Shown: positions 31,430-43,640, numbered from the stretch's first letter. The stretch: 64,000 nucleotides of DNA from Serratia sp. FDAARGOS_506 (GCF_003812745.1 NZ_CP033831.1:4754793-4818792), one strand, 5' to 3'. Numbers and translations are program-made. The notes: generated from the letters alone by a model not told the origin.

Positions 31430-31695
31430 ATGGCAAAGATCAGCTGGTCACGTAAGGCACTGAAACAATTGATGACTCTGCCTTCTCAGAACCGGTTGAC
31501 CATTGCGCACAAGGTTGAACTCTTGGGCACTTTCCCGACCGTCAGACTGGACATTAAAAAGCTGCACGGTACCGATAACCAGTACCGTCTCGTCTACGCG
31601 CAGGGAACTACCGCATTATTTTTGAGATCGTCGATGATGAACCTGTCGTGTGCCTGATTCAGCAGGTAAAACGCAGAACATCGACAACTTATTGA
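31430..31695 (+). pseudogene. RelE/HigB-type toxin broken by a 5-bp tandem duplication
   Basis: The frame starts with MAKISWSRKALKQLMTLPSQNR and continues to LDIKKLHGTDNQYRL, a RelE-superfamily mRNA interferase. It then leaves phase. Another frame picks up at 31603 with GNYRIIFEIVDDEPVVCLIQQVKRRTSTTY and ends at a TGA at 31693-31695. The break lies at CGTCTCGTCT (31586-31595), two copies of CGTCT. Deleting one copy gives QYRLRAGNYRII, the RelE-family consensus around the active region, with a full-length protein of about 86 residues. The copy here would yield a truncated 75-residue product with a wrong C-terminus. Start has GAGGGA upstream. A sequencing error is possible. Confidence 0.8.
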
Positions 31696-31713
31696 AAGTC
31701 AGAGGTATGCCGA

Positions 31714-32079
31714 ATGGCGAAGTTACAGTATATCCATGATGACTCCGGCCAGCCGCTCTATGTGGTATTGCCGCTCGATGAGTATAAAAGGCTTGTGAGA
31801 CAGCAAGAGGACTACGAGCCTCTTCCCTACCATGCCGATAAGCATGATGATGAAACCGTCCCCCATGAAGTCGTTTCCATCATGCTGGATCAAGACGTCA
31901 GCTTGATTGCCGCTTGGCGAATTTTCCGTGGCCTCTCGCAATACGATGTAGCGGAAAAATTGGGCACGACACAATCCGCCGTTTCTCAATGGGAAGCCCC
32001 TCACTCGAAACCACAAAAGAAAACCCGGGAAAAGCTGGCTGTCCTCTATCGCTGCCAACCGGCACAAATGACGTTGTAA
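31714..32079 (+). CDS. XRE-family antitoxin of the RelE/HigB locus
   Basis: 121 residues, intact. The N-terminal 30 residues (KLQYIHDDSGQPLYVVLPLDEYKRLV) resemble the dimerisation or toxin-neutralising region of this antitoxin group; the C-terminal HTH spans about residues 73-94 (LSQYDVAEKLGTTQSAVSQWE). It starts 18 bp after the end of the toxin frame with AGAGG upstream, so the two form an operon. It should bind the operator at 31366-31389 and may persist as an orphan repressor now that the toxin frame is broken. Confidence 0.85.
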   Translation: MAKLQYIHDDSGQPLYVVLPLDEYKRLVRQQEDYEPLPYHADKHDDETVPHEVVSIMLDQDVSLIAAWRIFRGLSQYDVAEKLGTTQSAVSQWEAPHSKPQKKTREKLAVLYRCQPAQMTL

Positions 32080-32100
32080 TAGCTTCTTTCCCCTGCCCAT

Positions 32101-32128
32101 AAAAAAAGGTCGCCGAAGCGACCTTTTT
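32101..32128 (-). terminator. Bidirectional terminator after nuoN and the antitoxin
   Basis: AAAGGTCGC CGAA GCGACCTTT (32105-32126) flanked by A and T runs on both sides, so it can end both the nuo operon (minus) and the toxin-antitoxin operon (plus). Confidence 0.88.
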
Positions 32129-32144
32129 ACTGTCTGAAGCGTTA

Positions 32145-33602
32145 TCAGAACGTCGGCTGAGCCATTTGCACCAGCGAAATCAGCGGCTGCGGGTAGACGC
32201 CCAACAGCAGCACCAGTGCGGCGGAGATCAGCACCACGACACCACCGGCGGTCAACGCCCAGTTGTTCGGGGTATCGCGCTGCAGCGATTCCGGCGCGCT
32301 GAGGAACAGGCTGACGGTCACGCGCAGGTAGTAGTACAGGCCGATGGCGCTGCCTACCACAACCGCGCCGGTCAACCACCACAGGTGCGCGCTGACGCCC
32401 ATCGCGATCACGAAGAACTTACCGATAAAGCCCAGCGTCATCGGGATACCGGCCAGCGACAGCATCATCACCGTCATCACCGCGGACAAGATCGGCTTAT
32501 GCCAGAACAGACCACGGTAAGAGAACAGCGAATCCGCATCCGGGCCGCGGTACGGGCTGGACATCAGGCTGACCACGCCGAAGGCGCCCAGGCTGCTGAA
32601 CAGATAACCGGCCAGGTAAACGCCGGCGGTTTCCAGCGACAGCTGATGGGTTTGCACCGCAATCAGCGCCACCAGCAGGTAGCCCAGGTGAGCGATCGAC
32701 GAGTAGCCCAGCAGACGCTTGATGTTGGTCTGACTGATGGCCATCAGGTTGCCGAACAAGATAGAGCAGAACGCGATGATCGACAGCACCATGCGCAGCG
32801 CTTCGTTGTCGGCGGCCGGGGCATACAGGAACAAACGCATCACTACCGCAAAGATCGCGATCTTGCTGGCGGTTGCCAGGAAGGTCGAGACCGGCGCAGG
32901 CGCGCCCTGATACACGTCCGGCGTCCACAGTTGGAACGGTACCAGCGACAGCTTGAAGCCCAGACCGACGATCATCATGCCCATGCCGGCCAGGATCAGC
33001 GGCTGGTGCATCATGTTTTCCTGCAGGCTCTTGCCGAGGCCGGCCAGCGACAGATCGCCGGACTCGGCATACAGCAGCGCCATGCCGAACAGCAGGAACG
33101 ACGAGGCGGCGGCGGACAGCAGCATGTACTTGATGGCGGCTTCCAGCGGGCGCTTCTGGCGGTAGGCGTAGCCCACCAGGCCGAACAGCGGCAGCGAGAT
33201 CAGCTCGATACCGATGAACAGCGAAGCCAGATGGTTGGCGCTCGCCAGCAGGATGCCACCCATGGCGGCGATCAGCACCAGCAGGTAGAACTCTTCGCGG
33301 TTATCCGGATAGCCGACCAGCCACGGATAGGCGAAGGTGCAGGTCGCCAGACTCGCCAGCAGCACCAGCCCGGTGTAGAACATCGAGTAACCGTCAACCC
33401 GCAGCAGCGGGGTGACGTCCATTGGGCCTGCCTGGCCGACAAAGTACAGCGAAAGCAGCGCCAGGTTGAGACCGATCACGGTCAGGGTGGCGTTGATAAA
33501 GTGGTCGCGTCGCCACGCAATGCCTAGCATCACAACCACCACCGTCAATCCGACGATCAACAGCGGCAGCAGTGCGATCAGTTGTTGAGGAGTTATTGTC
33601 AT
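32145..33602 (-). CDS. nuoN: NADH-quinone oxidoreductase subunit N
   Basis: Membrane antiporter-like subunit of complex I, one of three proton-pumping subunits. It has 485 residues, the usual length, with about 14 hydrophobic segments and conserved charged residues within the membrane (Glu in [12 protein letters not shown], Lys in [12 protein letters not shown], Lys in [21 protein letters not shown]). It is the last gene of the nuo operon, 6 bp after nuoM, and ends at a bidirectional terminator. Confidence 0.98.
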   Translation of the reverse strand: MTITPQQLIALLPLLIVGLTVVVVMLGIAWRRDHFINATLTVIGLNLALLSLYFVGQAGPMDVTPLLRVDGYSMFYTGLVLLASLATCTFAYPWLVGYPDNREEFYLLVLIAAMGGILLASANHLASLFIGIELISLPLFGLVGYAYRQKRPLEAAIKYMLLSAAASSFLLFGMALLYAESGDLSLAGLGKSLQENMMHQPLILAGMGMMIVGLGFKLSLVPFQLWTPDVYQGAPAPVSTFLATASKIAIFAVVMRLFLYAPAADNEALRMVLSIIAFCSILFGNLMAISQTNIKRLLGYSSIAHLGYLLVALIAVQTHQLSLETAGVYLAGYLFSSLGAFGVVSLMSSPYRGPDADSLFSYRGLFWHKPILSAVMTVMMLSLAGIPMTLGFIGKFFVIAMGVSAHLWWLTGAVVVGSAIGLYYYLRVTVSLFLSAPESLQRDTPNNWALTAGGVVVLISAALVLLLGVYPQPLISLVQMAQPTF

Positions 33603-33608
33603 GGCGAA

Positions 33609-35138
33609 TTACGGCCTTGTTGTTGAAATTGCTGAAACTGACGAACCAAACCAGTGTTGCACGTTGCTCATCGCCGCGTTGGAAGTATCCAGAATCGGCT
33701 GCGGGTAAACCCCCAGCAGAACCAGCAACACCACCAGCAGCAGAATGATGAACAGCTCGCGCGCGGTCATGCCCTGCAGCGGCTGGTCGGATTTAGGCGC
33801 ACCGTAATAAGCGCGCTGCATCATGATCAGCGAGTAAACCGAAGCGAACACCAGACCAAAGGTAGAAATCACGGTGATCACCGGCACCACCTGGTAGCTG
33901 CCGAACAGAATCATGAATTCGCCGACGAAGTTACCGGTACCCGGCATCCCCAGCGTAGCCACGGCGAAGAACAGCGACAGCGCAGGGATGAACTTGATAC
34001 GCCCCCACAGGCCGCCCATCTGACGCATGTCACGGGTATGCAGACGCTCATACAGCTGGCCGCAGATGATAAACATACCGGCGGCTGACAGACCGTGCGC
34101 GATCATCTGGATCACCGCGCCCTGGTAAGCCAACTGGCTGCCGGTGTAGATGGCGATCAGCACGAAGCCCATGTGCGAAACCGAGGTGTAGGCAATCAGA
34201 CGCTTGATGTCGGTCTGCGCGAACGCCATCCAGGCGCCGTAGAAGATACCGACCACGCCCAGCCACATGGCGATTGGCGCGAATTCGTGCGAAGCCTCAG
34301 GGAACAGCGGCAGACTGAAACGCAGCAGGCCATAGGCCGCGGTTTTCAGCAAGATGCCCGCCAGGTCGACGGAACCTGCGGTCGGTGCCTGGCTGTGCGC
34401 ATCCGGCAACCAGCCATGCAGCGGCACCACCGGCATTTTCACCGCGAAGGCGATGAAGAAGCCCAGCATCAATACATATTGCACGTTGTGGGACATCGGC
34501 GTTTGCAGCAGGTCTTCGTAATCGAAGGTCCACACGCCGGTCGCGTTGTAGTGCACGAACACCAGGCCCAGGATCGCAATCAGCATCACCAGACCGCTGG
34601 CCTGGGTGTAGATGAAGAACTTGGTCGCTGCAGTGATGCGGGTTTTACCGTCCGACGCCTTGTGGCCCCACAGCGCGATCAGGAAGTACATCGGCACCAA
34701 CATCATTTCCCAGAAGAAGAAGAACAGGAACATGTCGATGGCGAGGAACACGCCGATAACGCCGCCCAGGATCCACAGCAGGTTGAGGTGGAAGAAGCCC
34801 TGATACTTCTGGATTTCACGCCAGGAACAGAGGATCGCCAGCACACCCAGCAGACCGGTCAACACCACCATCAGCAGCGACAGGCCGTCCAGCGCCAGGT
34901 GGATGGAGATGCCGAAGCGCGGGATCCACGGCAGCAAGAATTCGCTCTGCCACTGCGGAATGCCTTTCGGCGTGGTCAATGTATAGCCGCCCTGCATCCA
35001 CAGCTGCAGAGAGAGCGCCAACGTCAGCCCCATTGCGATCAGCGCTATCCAGCGCGGTACCTTAGTACCGAAGCGCTCAAGCTGCCAGCACAGCAGACCG
35101 CCGATAAAGGGGATAAGAATTAGCCAAGGTAATAGCAT
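33609..35138 (-). CDS. nuoM: NADH-quinone oxidoreductase subunit M
   Basis: Membrane proton-pumping subunit of complex I, homologous to Mrp antiporters. It has 509 residues. Conserved intramembrane residues occur in FFFFWEMMLVPMYFLIALWG (Glu), FIAFAVKMPVVPLHGWLPDAHSQAPTAGSV (Lys, His) and QTDIKRLIAYTSVSHMGF. Six base pairs before nuoN and 95 bp after nuoL. Confidence 0.98.
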   Translation of the reverse strand: MLLPWLILIPFIGGLLCWQLERFGTKVPRWIALIAMGLTLALSLQLWMQGGYTLTTPKGIPQWQSEFLLPWIPRFGISIHLALDGLSLLMVVLTGLLGVLAILCSWREIQKYQGFFHLNLLWILGGVIGVFLAIDMFLFFFFWEMMLVPMYFLIALWGHKASDGKTRITAATKFFIYTQASGLVMLIAILGLVFVHYNATGVWTFDYEDLLQTPMSHNVQYVLMLGFFIAFAVKMPVVPLHGWLPDAHSQAPTAGSVDLAGILLKTAAYGLLRFSLPLFPEASHEFAPIAMWLGVVGIFYGAWMAFAQTDIKRLIAYTSVSHMGFVLIAIYTGSQLAYQGAVIQMIAHGLSAAGMFIICGQLYERLHTRDMRQMGGLWGRIKFIPALSLFFAVATLGMPGTGNFVGEFMILFGSYQVVPVITVISTFGLVFASVYSLIMMQRAYYGAPKSDQPLQGMTARELFIILLLVVLLVLLGVYPQPILDTSNAAMSNVQHWFGSSVSAISTTRP

Positions 35139-35233
35139 GGCGTTTTGTGTCCCTTATACGAATAATTTCAAACTTTGTACGTAGCGCCTGCCCGGCGCTA
35201 CGCCCGAAAAATGCGTCTGTTTAAATTATTCAA

Positions 35234-37081
35234 TTAAACCAAAATCAACAGAGCCAATACGACCACTGCACCCACACCCATAGACGCTATATACCAACGC
35301 ACCTGACCGTTCTCGCTCACCGTCAGACCGCGGTTCCCCCAGCGGGAGAAGACGGCCGGCAGGTTCATCAGCGAGTTCAGCGGATCGCGTTGCAGCAGCT
35401 TCGCAATGCCCAGGTACGGCTTGACGAACACTTTGTCATACAGCCAGTCGAAGCCCCAGGCATGGAACCACCAGGTCGAGAAGAAACGCCCCGGCGCGCT
35501 GTTGGCGATGCTGTTGACCAGGCTGCGTTTGCCCAGCCACAGCGCAGCCGCCAGCAAAATGCCGACGATAGCCACCACGCCGGAGGTGATTTCCAGCGTC
35601 AGCACGCTGCCGTGCGCCAGTTCGGTCGTATCCGGCAACACGCCCTGCAACGGCGGCACGATCATCGCGCCGACGAAGGTGGACAGCACCAGCAGAACCA
35701 ACAGCGGCAGGTGGTGAGTGATGCCTTTACCGGCATGCGCTTTGATTTTCTCTTCGCCATGGAACACGATGAAAATCATACGGAAGGTGTACAGCGAGGT
35801 CATGAATGCACCGACCAGGCCGGCCACCATCAGGTTGATGTGGCCGTTGGCCATCGCGCCCGCCAGGATCTCGTCCTTACTGAAGAAGCCGGCCGTGACC
35901 AGCGGCAACGCAGACAGCGCCGCGCCACCTACCAGGAAGCAGACGTACACCAGCGGGATGCTCTTGCGCAGGCCGCCCATCTTGAAGATGTTTTGCTCGT
36001 GGTGGCAAGCCAGGATCACCGAACCGGACGACAGGAACAGCAGCGCCTTGAAGAACGCGTGAGTCATCAGGTGGAAGATCGCCGCGTCCCATGCCTGCAC
36101 ACCCAGCGCCAGGAACATGTAACCGATCTGGCTCATGGTAGAGTAAGCAAGCACGCGCTTGATGTCGGTCTGCACCAGCGCGGCGAAGCCGGCCAGCAGC
36201 AGAGTGACCGCACCGACGATGCCCACCAGGTGCAGCACTTCCGGTGCCATCAGGAACAGGCCGTGCGTACGGGCGATCAGATAGACGCCCGCGGTCACCA
36301 TGGTCGCCGCGTGGATCAGTGCGGAAACCGGGGTTGGGCCCGCCATCGCGTCCGCCAACCAGGTTTGCAACGGCAGCTGCGCCGATTTACCGACCGCGCC
36401 GCCCAGCAGCATCAGGGTCGCCCAGGTGATGGCCGTATCGCCCACCGCCAGTTTCTGCGGTGCCAGGATCATCAGCTCGCGGATATTCAGCGTGCCCAGC
36501 TCGTTGTAGAGGATGAACAGCGCGAACGCCAGGAACACGTCGCCCACGCGGGTCACGATGAAGGCTTTCATCGCCGCCGCGCCGTTGGCCGGATCTTTGT
36601 AGTAGAAACCGATCAACAGGTAGCTGCACAGGCCCACACCTTCCCAACCCAGATACATCAGCAGCAGGTTGTCCGCCAGTACCAATACCACCATGCTGGC
36701 GATAAACAGGTTGGTGTAAGCGAAGAAGCGCGAGTAGCCCTCTTCACCGCGCATGTACCAAGAGGCGAACATGTGGATGAAGAAGCCAACGCCGGTGACC
36801 ACCGACAGCATGGTCAGCGACAGGCCGTCCAGCACCAGGGTCACGCCGATATTGAAGTTGCCGACGGCCATCCAGGTCCACAGGCTTTGCTCGAACAGCT
36901 GTACGCCGGCGGCTTTCTGGGCGAAGAAATCCATCGCCACATATACCGTGACCAGCGCAGCCAGGCCGATAGAGCCCACGCCGACGGTGGCCGCCGTGTT
37001 CTCAGACCAACGACCGCGGGAAAATGCCAACAGCAGGAACCCGATCAGCGGTAGCAGAATTGTTAAATATAATAGGTTCAT
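35234..37081 (-). CDS. nuoL: NADH-quinone oxidoreductase subunit L
   Basis: Largest membrane proton-pumping subunit of complex I, carrying the long lateral helix at its C-terminus. It has 615 residues. Conserved sequences are [60 protein letters not shown] and [18 protein letters not shown]. The start overlaps the nuoK stop by four bases (ATGA). Confidence 0.98.
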   Translation of the reverse strand: MNLLYLTILLPLIGFLLLAFSRGRWSENTAATVGVGSIGLAALVTVYVAMDFFAQKAAGVQLFEQSLWTWMAVGNFNIGVTLVLDGLSLTMLSVVTGVGFFIHMFASWYMRGEEGYSRFFAYTNLFIASMVVLVLADNLLLMYLGWEGVGLCSYLLIGFYYKDPANGAAAMKAFIVTRVGDVFLAFALFILYNELGTLNIRELMILAPQKLAVGDTAITWATLMLLGGAVGKSAQLPLQTWLADAMAGPTPVSALIHAATMVTAGVYLIARTHGLFLMAPEVLHLVGIVGAVTLLLAGFAALVQTDIKRVLAYSTMSQIGYMFLALGVQAWDAAIFHLMTHAFFKALLFLSSGSVILACHHEQNIFKMGGLRKSIPLVYVCFLVGGAALSALPLVTAGFFSKDEILAGAMANGHINLMVAGLVGAFMTSLYTFRMIFIVFHGEEKIKAHAGKGITHHLPLLVLLVLSTFVGAMIVPPLQGVLPDTTELAHGSVLTLEITSGVVAIVGILLAAALWLGKRSLVNSIANSAPGRFFSTWWFHAWGFDWLYDKVFVKPYLGIAKLLQRDPLNSLMNLPAVFSRWGNRGLTVSENGQVRWYIASMGVGAVVVLALLILV

Positions 37082-37380
37082 CCGCGCATCTCACTGACAG
37101 TATCAATATTCAGGGTATGACGACGACGGTAGAGCTGCAGCAGCAGCGCCAGGCCGATACTGGCCTCGGCTGCCGCCAGGCTGATCGCCAGGATGTACAT
37201 CACCTGACCGTCCGCCTGGCCCCAGTAGCTTCCCGCCACGATAAACGCCAACGCCGCAGCGTTGATCATCACTTCCAGGCTGATCAGCATAAACAGCAGG
37301 TTGCGGCGCACCAGCAGCCCGGTCAGCCCGAGCACAAACAGGATAGCCGCCAGGATCAGGCCGTGTTGAAGAGGGATCAT
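37078..37380 (-). CDS. nuoK: NADH-quinone oxidoreductase subunit K
   Basis: Small three-helix membrane subunit of complex I, a homologue of MrpC. It has 100 residues, the standard length. Intramembrane Glu residues are in [19 protein letters not shown] and [19 protein letters not shown], both needed for proton translocation in E. coli. It overlaps nuoJ and nuoL by four bases each, so translation is coupled. Confidence 0.98.
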   Translation of the reverse strand: MIPLQHGLILAAILFVLGLTGLLVRRNLLFMLISLEVMINAAALAFIVAGSYWGQADGQVMYILAISLAAAEASIGLALLLQLYRRRHTLNIDTVSEMRG

Positions 37381-37934
37381 GCTTGCTCCTCCGATTTTCT
37401 TCTCGCCATTTCGCCACTCGCCGGCGCGTTGCTCAGCACCTCGCCAGGCTTGTGCTCGCGGCCGATATGGAAGGCGACAACCAGACCCGCCAACAGCAGC
37501 ATTGAAGCCAGCTCAACCGCCAGTACGTAAGGCCCGAACAGGCTGATGCCCACCGCCTTCGCGTCGACCATCTCGCCGCTGATACCCTGGTCGGATACGC
37601 TGCGGATAGCGACGATCAATACCACCAGCAGCGCCAGCGACAACAGGCCAGGCCCGATCCACACCGTCGGCTTCATCCAGTCGCGCTCTTGCTGCTGTAC
37701 GTTGCCGAGGTTCAGCATCATCACCACGAACACGAACAGCACCATGATGGCGCCCGCATAGACGATGATTTCCAACGCGGCGGCAAAGTAGGCGCCGAGA
37801 GAGAAGAAGACTGCCGAGATCGCCAATAACGAGACGATCAGATACAGCAGCGCATGCACAGGGTTGGTATGGGTGATCACGCGAATCGTCGCGGCCACCG
37901 CAATCAAACCTGCCAGGTAAAATGCAATTTCCAT
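37377..37934 (-). CDS. nuoJ: NADH-quinone oxidoreductase subunit J
   Basis: Membrane subunit of complex I with five predicted helices. With the ATG at 37934 and AAGGAG upstream it has 185 residues, matching the family; a longer frame to 38018 runs back over nuoI and is not used. The conserved third-helix region [21 protein letters not shown] is clear. Confidence 0.97.
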   Translation of the reverse strand: MEIAFYLAGLIAVAATIRVITHTNPVHALLYLIVSLLAISAVFFSLGAYFAAALEIIVYAGAIMVLFVFVVMMLNLGNVQQQERDWMKPTVWIGPGLLSLALLVVLIVAIRSVSDQGISGEMVDAKAVGISLFGPYVLAVELASMLLLAGLVVAFHIGREHKPGEVLSNAPASGEMARRKSEEQA

Positions 37935-37947
37935 GCTTGCTGGCTCC

Positions 37948-38490
37948 TTAGGGCAACAGACCTTTGACGTCGATCGGCTTGGCTTCGTTTTCGGCTTCGC
38001 CTTTGGCTTTGCCGTCAATCGCCATACCGGCCATCCGGTAGAAGTTATATTCCGGATATTTACCCGGCCCCGAGATCAACAGATCTTCTTTTTCGTACAC
38101 CAGATCCTGGCGCTTGTACTCACCCAGTTCGAAATCCGGCGTCAGCTGGATAGCGGTGGTTGGGCAAGCCTCTTCGCACAGGCCACAGAAAATGCAGCGC
38201 GAGAAGTTGATGCGGAAGAACTCCGGATACCAACGGCCGTCTTTCTGCTCCGCTTTTTGCAGCGAGATACAGCCGACCGGGCAGGCAACCGCACACAGGT
38301 TACAGGCGACGCAGCGCTCTTCGCCGTCCGGATCGCGCGTCAGCACGATGCGGCCGCGGTAGCGCGGCGGCAGGTAAACCGGTTCTTCCGGATACATCTG
38401 GGTTTCGCGCTTGGCGAAGGCATGCATGCCAATCATCCAAATGCTGCGCACCTGGGTGCCGAAACCAACCACTAACTCTTTCAATGTCAT
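37948..38490 (-). CDS. nuoI: NADH-quinone oxidoreductase subunit I
   Basis: Peripheral subunit carrying clusters N6a and N6b between NuoG and NuoB. It has 180 residues with two ferredoxin-type motifs, [15 protein letters not shown] and [15 protein letters not shown]. The N-terminal helix ([19 protein letters not shown]) sits at the membrane. The gene is 14 bp after nuoH. Confidence 0.98.
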   Translation of the reverse strand: MTLKELVVGFGTQVRSIWMIGMHAFAKRETQMYPEEPVYLPPRYRGRIVLTRDPDGEERCVACNLCAVACPVGCISLQKAEQKDGRWYPEFFRINFSRCIFCGLCEEACPTTAIQLTPDFELGEYKRQDLVYEKEDLLISGPGKYPEYNFYRMAGMAIDGKAKGEAENEAKPIDVKGLLP

Positions 38491-38504
38491 GGTTTATTCA
38501 CCCC

Positions 38505-39482
38505 TTATTGAGCGTTGTACAAAATGACCGCGGCGGTTGCCAGCAGGTTCAGCAGCGTCAGCGGCAGGCACACTTTCCAGCCGAAGGACATCACCTGGTC
38601 ATAACGCGGACGCGGCAGCGCGGCACGGATCAGGATGAACATCATCATGAAGAAGGCCGTTTTCAACGCGAACCAAATGAATGGCGGCAGGAACGGACCC
38701 TGCCAGCCGCCGAAGAACAACGTCACAATCAGGGCGGACACGGTGACGATACCGATGTATTCCCCCACGAAGAACAGACCGAACTTCATGCCGGAATATT
38801 CGATGTGGTAACCGTCGGCCAGTTCCTGCTCGGCTTCCGGCTGGTCAAACGGGTGACGGTGGCACACCGCCACGCCGGCGATCGCGAAGGTCACGAAGCC
38901 GAAGAACTGCGGAATGACGTTCCAGACGTGCGCCTGGGATTCAACGATCGCCTGCATGTTGAATGAGCCCGCCTGCATCACTACGCCCATCAGTGACAGG
39001 CCGATGAACACTTCGTAGCTCAGGGTTTGCGCAGAGGCGCGCATCGCGCCCAACAGCGAGTATTTGTTGTTGCTCGACCATCCGGCGAACAGCACGGCGT
39101 ACACCGCCAGGCCGGCCATCATCAGGAAGAACAGAATACCGATGTTGAGATCGGACACCGCCCAGGTCGGGCTGACCGGAACGATGGCAAATGCCAGCAA
39201 CAGGGAAGTAAAGGCGATCATCGGCGCCAGGGTGAAGATCACCCGGTCGGAGAATCTCGGCACCCAGTCTTCCTTGAAGAACATTTTGATCATGTCGGCG
39301 ACCAGCTGCAGCGAGCCGCCCCAGCCTACGCGGTTCGGTCCGTAGCGGTTCTGGAACAGGCCGAGCAGGCGGCGTTCGCCGAAGCTCATGAATGCCCCGC
39401 ACGCCACGACCACCAACAGGATCACGACCGCTTTAAGAACGGCGATCAGAATGTCGATCACCTCAGGGGTAAACCAGCTCAT
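38505..39482 (-). CDS. nuoH: NADH-quinone oxidoreductase subunit H
   Basis: Membrane subunit at the quinone-binding junction. It has 325 residues with eight predicted helices and the conserved cytoplasmic loops [20 protein letters not shown] and [25 protein letters not shown] that shape the quinone chamber. The start overlaps the nuoG stop by four bases. Confidence 0.98.
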   Translation of the reverse strand: MSWFTPEVIDILIAVLKAVVILLVVVACGAFMSFGERRLLGLFQNRYGPNRVGWGGSLQLVADMIKMFFKEDWVPRFSDRVIFTLAPMIAFTSLLLAFAIVPVSPTWAVSDLNIGILFFLMMAGLAVYAVLFAGWSSNNKYSLLGAMRASAQTLSYEVFIGLSLMGVVMQAGSFNMQAIVESQAHVWNVIPQFFGFVTFAIAGVAVCHRHPFDQPEAEQELADGYHIEYSGMKFGLFFVGEYIGIVTVSALIVTLFFGGWQGPFLPPFIWFALKTAFFMMMFILIRAALPRPRYDQVMSFGWKVCLPLTLLNLLATAAVILYNAQ

Positions 39483-42217
39483 CGTGCCGCCTCCCGCAGA
39501 TTGTCTACCTTAGCACCCACCAAGATCGGCGGGATCCCTGGCAAGCCGAGCGGCAAACCAACCTGGCCCTGGGTCAGGGTTTCACTCAGACGCACCGGCA
39601 GACGCAGAGTCTGGCCCGCGCAGCTGAACTCCACCAGGCTGCCCGCGTTGACGCCAAGCGTCGCCGCGTCGGCCGGGTTGACCATCACGTAGGCTTCCGG
39701 CATGCGCTGCTGGATTACGTGAGAGCGCTGCGACATTTCGTCGCTGCCGAACAGGTGGTAGTACGGCGCGACACGCCATCCGTCGTTCGGATTGAACGCG
39801 GCAGGCACGCGGTCGAAGTAACCGAGGCTGCCCTCCCCCGCTTCGATCAGGCGCACACCCGGATCGCCGTGGCGCAGTTTGCCGCCCACTTCGGCCTGGA
39901 ACTTGTTCCATGCCTGCGGTGAGTTCCAGCCTGGCGCCCAGGCGAACGGGATTTGTTGACGATCGGCCAGCGGGCTGTTGTTTCCTTCCATCGAGAAGGC
40001 GAACATGGTGTCCTTATCCTGCGGCTGACGCGGCTCGTGCACGCTGATGTTGGCGCGCATGGCGGTACGGCCGCTGGAACGGTGCGGCGAACGCGCCAGC
40101 TTCTGACCGCGAATGCGGAAAGTCGCGTCCGGCGCGGCGTCAACGATGCCCTGCAGCTGCGGCAACGCGGCGACGCAAGCGGCGATCACGTCATCGAGCT
40201 GTGTCCAGTCCACGTGGCGACTGGTGTAGGTGGAGTGCAGCGAGTGCATCCAGCGCCAGCTTTCCAGCATCACGGTGAACTGGTTTTTCTTGGCGTCGTC
40301 GTAGTAAGCCGGATCGTATACCTGGAAGAAGCGCTGCGCGCGGCCTTCCTGGTTGATCAGCGTACCGTCGCTCTCGGCGAAGCTGGCCGAGGAGAGGATC
40401 AGGTTGGCTTTGTCCATGATCGCGGTGCGCTGGTGGTCGGCGACGATCAGGTTGTTGACCTTGGCCAACGCTGCGTCCACCTGCGCCGCCGGCGCATGAC
40501 GATAGAGATCGTTTTCCATCACGATGGCGGTATCGGCTGCGCCGCTCGCCAGCTGTTCCAGCGCCTGATCGAGCGAACCGCCGCCGATCATCGCCAGACC
40601 CATGCTGTTGGCAGCGCCCGCCACGAAGGTGATGCCAACATCGGAACCGCGGCCTTTCAACGCTTTGGCGATGTTGGCCGCCGCTTCGATGATGGCTTCG
40701 CTGCCGGCGTTGCTGCCGGTCACGATCAACGGTTTGCGTGCGCCGGTCAGCGCCTGCACGATGATATCGACTTTCTTGTTCAGGCCTTCAGCCAGGTCGT
40801 TCACCGCCGGCGCCGCGCTGTCCAGCGCGTGAGCGATGGCGAAGCCGAAGCGCGCCTGCTCGTCTACCGGCGCGCGGTAGTTCCAGGCGGCGATGTCGTC
40901 CAGGCGAGTGTTGTCAACGTTGGTGGTGAACAGCGGGTACTTGGCGTGCTGACCGATGTTTTGCACCGCCGCGATCTGCCAGTCGGCCACGCGCTGTGCC
41001 GCCGCCATCGCGCGGGCTTTACCTTTGACGGCCTGGCGCACGGACAGCGCGATGCGCGCACCGGTTTGCGTCAGGTCTTCGCCCAGCACCAGCACCGCGT
41101 CGTAATCTTCGATCTCACGCAGCGCCGGCGTATGGACGCCGCCGTTTTTCAGCACGTTCAGCATCAGCGCCAGGCGTGATTGCTCCGCCTGAGCGATACC
41201 GGTGTAGTAGTTCTCGGCGCCGACCAGCTCGCGCAGCGCGAAGTTGCTTTCCAGGCTGGCACGCGGGGAGCCGATACCGATGGTTTTCTTCGCCTGACGC
41301 AGGATGTCCGCCGCGCCCTGCATCGCCTGCTCGGCGTTCAGAGTGATCCAGTCATCGCCGCGCAGCTGCTGCGGTTGACGCGGACGATCTTTCTGGTTGA
41401 CGTAGCCGTAACCGAAACGGCCGCGGTCGCACAGGAAGTAGTGGTTCACGCTGCCGTTGTAACGGTTTTCGATACGGCGCAGCTCGCCATAGCGCTCACC
41501 CGGGCTGGTGTTACAGCCGATGCTGCACTGCTGGCAAATGCTCGGCGCGAACTGCATGTCCCATTTACGGTTATAGCGTTCGGAGTGCGTTTTGTCGGTG
41601 AATACGCCGGTCGGGCACACTTCCACCAGGTTGCCGGAGAACTCGCTTTCCAGCGTGCCGCTTTCCGGGCGACCGAAGTAGACGTTGTCGTGCGCGCCGT
41701 ACACGCCGAAGTCGGTGCCGTCCGCATAGTCTTTGTAGTAACGCACGCAGCGGTAGCAGGCGATGCAGCGGTTCATCTCGTGCGAGATGAACGGACCCAG
41801 CTCCTGATTGTTGTGGGTGCGTTTGGTGAAGCGGTAGCGACGGAAGCTGTGGCCGGTCATTACCGTCATATCCTGCAGGTGACAGTTACCGCCTTCCTCA
41901 CAGACCGGGCAATCGTGCGGGTGGTTGGTCATCAACCACTCGACCACGCTTTCACGGAACTGCTTCGCTTCGCCGTCATCGATGGAGATGAAGGTGCCGT
42001 CGGACGCCGGGGTCATACAGGACATCACCAAACGGCCGCGCGTATCTTCCGCGTTTTGGTATTGCTTTACCGCACATTGGCGGCAAGCGCCGACGCTTCC
42101 CAGCGCCGGATGCCAGCAAAAGTAAGGAATATCAAGGCCGAGGGAGAGACAAGCCTGCAGCAGGTTGTCCGCTCCGTCTACCTCATACTCTTTGCCGTCT
42201 ACATGAATCGTAGCCAT
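39479..42217 (-). CDS. nuoG: NADH-quinone oxidoreductase subunit G
   Basis: Large peripheral subunit with several iron-sulfur clusters. An N-terminal 2Fe-2S ferredoxin domain ([19 protein letters not shown]), a His-Cys 4Fe-4S region ([19 protein letters not shown]), the [11 protein letters not shown] cluster motif and [17 protein letters not shown] (the extra N7 cluster) are followed by a molybdopterin-oxidoreductase-like domain. The start at 42217 gives [13 protein letters not shown] and 912 residues; an ATG three codons earlier (42226) is also possible and neither has a strong ribosome site. Confidence 0.97.
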   Translation of the reverse strand: MATIHVDGKEYEVDGADNLLQACLSLGLDIPYFCWHPALGSVGACRQCAVKQYQNAEDTRGRLVMSCMTPASDGTFISIDDGEAKQFRESVVEWLMTNHPHDCPVCEEGGNCHLQDMTVMTGHSFRRYRFTKRTHNNQELGPFISHEMNRCIACYRCVRYYKDYADGTDFGVYGAHDNVYFGRPESGTLESEFSGNLVEVCPTGVFTDKTHSERYNRKWDMQFAPSICQQCSIGCNTSPGERYGELRRIENRYNGSVNHYFLCDRGRFGYGYVNQKDRPRQPQQLRGDDWITLNAEQAMQGAADILRQAKKTIGIGSPRASLESNFALRELVGAENYYTGIAQAEQSRLALMLNVLKNGGVHTPALREIEDYDAVLVLGEDLTQTGARIALSVRQAVKGKARAMAAAQRVADWQIAAVQNIGQHAKYPLFTTNVDNTRLDDIAAWNYRAPVDEQARFGFAIAHALDSAAPAVNDLAEGLNKKVDIIVQALTGARKPLIVTGSNAGSEAIIEAAANIAKALKGRGSDVGITFVAGAANSMGLAMIGGGSLDQALEQLASGAADTAIVMENDLYRHAPAAQVDAALAKVNNLIVADHQRTAIMDKANLILSSASFAESDGTLINQEGRAQRFFQVYDPAYYDDAKKNQFTVMLESWRWMHSLHSTYTSRHVDWTQLDDVIAACVAALPQLQGIVDAAPDATFRIRGQKLARSPHRSSGRTAMRANISVHEPRQPQDKDTMFAFSMEGNNSPLADRQQIPFAWAPGWNSPQAWNKFQAEVGGKLRHGDPGVRLIEAGEGSLGYFDRVPAAFNPNDGWRVAPYYHLFGSDEMSQRSHVIQQRMPEAYVMVNPADAATLGVNAGSLVEFSCAGQTLRLPVRLSETLTQGQVGLPLGLPGIPPILVGAKVDNLREAAR

Positions 42218-42293
42218 AGTCAGCATGCTTCCAAGTGGCCTGCCTTGCGGCAGGCGTTAATCAAAAATTCTGGCCGTGTTCGGGCGAGTCGGC

Positions 42294-43640
42294 TTACCAG
42301 CGCTGCTTCAGCAGATTGTTCGGCTGAATGCCGCCAATCGCATGAGCGTTGCCGAAGTGCTGCACGGCGATGCCCGCCTCGAACTCTTCACGGAAATATT
42401 TAATCGCGCTTTGCAGTGGCTCTACGGCACCTGGCGCGTGGGCGCAGAAGGTTTTGCCCGGGCCTAGGGAGCGGCACAGCTGCTCGAGGGTTTCGATATC
42501 CCCCGGCTGCCCTTCGCCGTTTTCCAACGCGCGCAGGATCTTCACGCTCCACGGCAGGCCGTCGCGGCATGGCGTACACCAGCCGCAGGACTCGCGGGCG
42601 AAGAACTCTTCCAGGTTACGCACCAGCGGCACCATGCCGATCTCGTGGTCTACCGCCATCGCCAGCGCGGTGCCGAGACGGCTGCCGGCTTTGCCGATCG
42701 CGCCGTATTCCATCGGCAGATCGAGGTGATCGGCAGTCAGGAAGTCGGTACCCGCGCCGCCCGGCTGCCAGGCTTTGAAGCGCAAACCGTCACGCATGCC
42801 GCCGGCGTAGTCTTCCAGGATCTCGCGCGCGGTGGTGCCGAACGGCAGCTCCCAGACGCCCGGATTTTTCACCCGGCCGGAGAAGCCCATCAGCTTGGTG
42901 CCTTTGTCTTCACTGCCGGAGATGCCGGTATACCACTCCACGCCGTTCGCCAGAATGGCCGGCACGTTGCACAGCGTTTCGACGTTGTTGACGCAGGTCG
43001 GCTTGCCCCACACGCCGGCGCTGGCCGGGAATGGCGGCTTGGAACGCGGGTTGGCGCGGCGGCCTTCCAGCGAGTTGATCAGCGCGGTTTCTTCACCGCA
43101 GATGTAACGGCCGGCGCCGGTATGCACAATCAGCTCGAAATCAAACCCGGTGCCGAGAATGTTCTTGCCCAGATAGCCGGCTTCGGTGGCTTCCGCGATG
43201 GCGCGGCGCAGGTGCGCCGCCGCTTCGATGTACTCACCGCGCAGGAAGATGTAGCCGCGGTAGGCTTTCAGCGCGAACGCGGAGATCAGCATGCCTTCCA
43301 CCAGCAAGTGCGGCAGCTGCTCCATCAGCAGGCGGTCTTTGTAGGTGCCCGGCTCCATCTCATCGGCGTTACACAGCAGGTAACGGATGTTCATGGATTC
43401 GTCCTTCGGCATCAGGCTCCACTTCAAACCGGTGGAGAAGCCCGCGCCGCCGCGGCCCTTCAGCCCAGAGTCTTTCACCAGGCTGACGATCTCGTCCGGG
43501 GCCAGGCCTTTGAGGGCCTTTTCTGCGCCGGCATAGCCGTTTTTGCTGCGGTACTCGTCCAGCCACAGCGGCTGCTTGTCATCGCGCAGCCGCCAGGTCA
43601 GCGGATGCGTTTCGGGAGTGCGTACAATGTGCTTGGTCAT
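42294..43640 (-). CDS. nuoF: NADH-quinone oxidoreductase subunit F
   Basis: NADH-binding subunit holding FMN and the N3 cluster. It has 448 residues. The flavin and NADH motif [17 protein letters not shown], the [15 protein letters not shown] region and the 4Fe-4S ligands in [12 protein letters not shown] with a later Cys in [10 protein letters not shown] are seen. It overlaps nuoE by four bases. Confidence 0.98.
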   Translation of the reverse strand: MTKHIVRTPETHPLTWRLRDDKQPLWLDEYRSKNGYAGAEKALKGLAPDEIVSLVKDSGLKGRGGAGFSTGLKWSLMPKDESMNIRYLLCNADEMEPGTYKDRLLMEQLPHLLVEGMLISAFALKAYRGYIFLRGEYIEAAAHLRRAIAEATEAGYLGKNILGTGFDFELIVHTGAGRYICGEETALINSLEGRRANPRSKPPFPASAGVWGKPTCVNNVETLCNVPAILANGVEWYTGISGSEDKGTKLMGFSGRVKNPGVWELPFGTTAREILEDYAGGMRDGLRFKAWQPGGAGTDFLTADHLDLPMEYGAIGKAGSRLGTALAMAVDHEIGMVPLVRNLEEFFARESCGWCTPCRDGLPWSVKILRALENGEGQPGDIETLEQLCRSLGPGKTFCAHAPGAVEPLQSAIKYFREEFEAGIAVQHFGNAHAIGGIQPNNLLKQRW

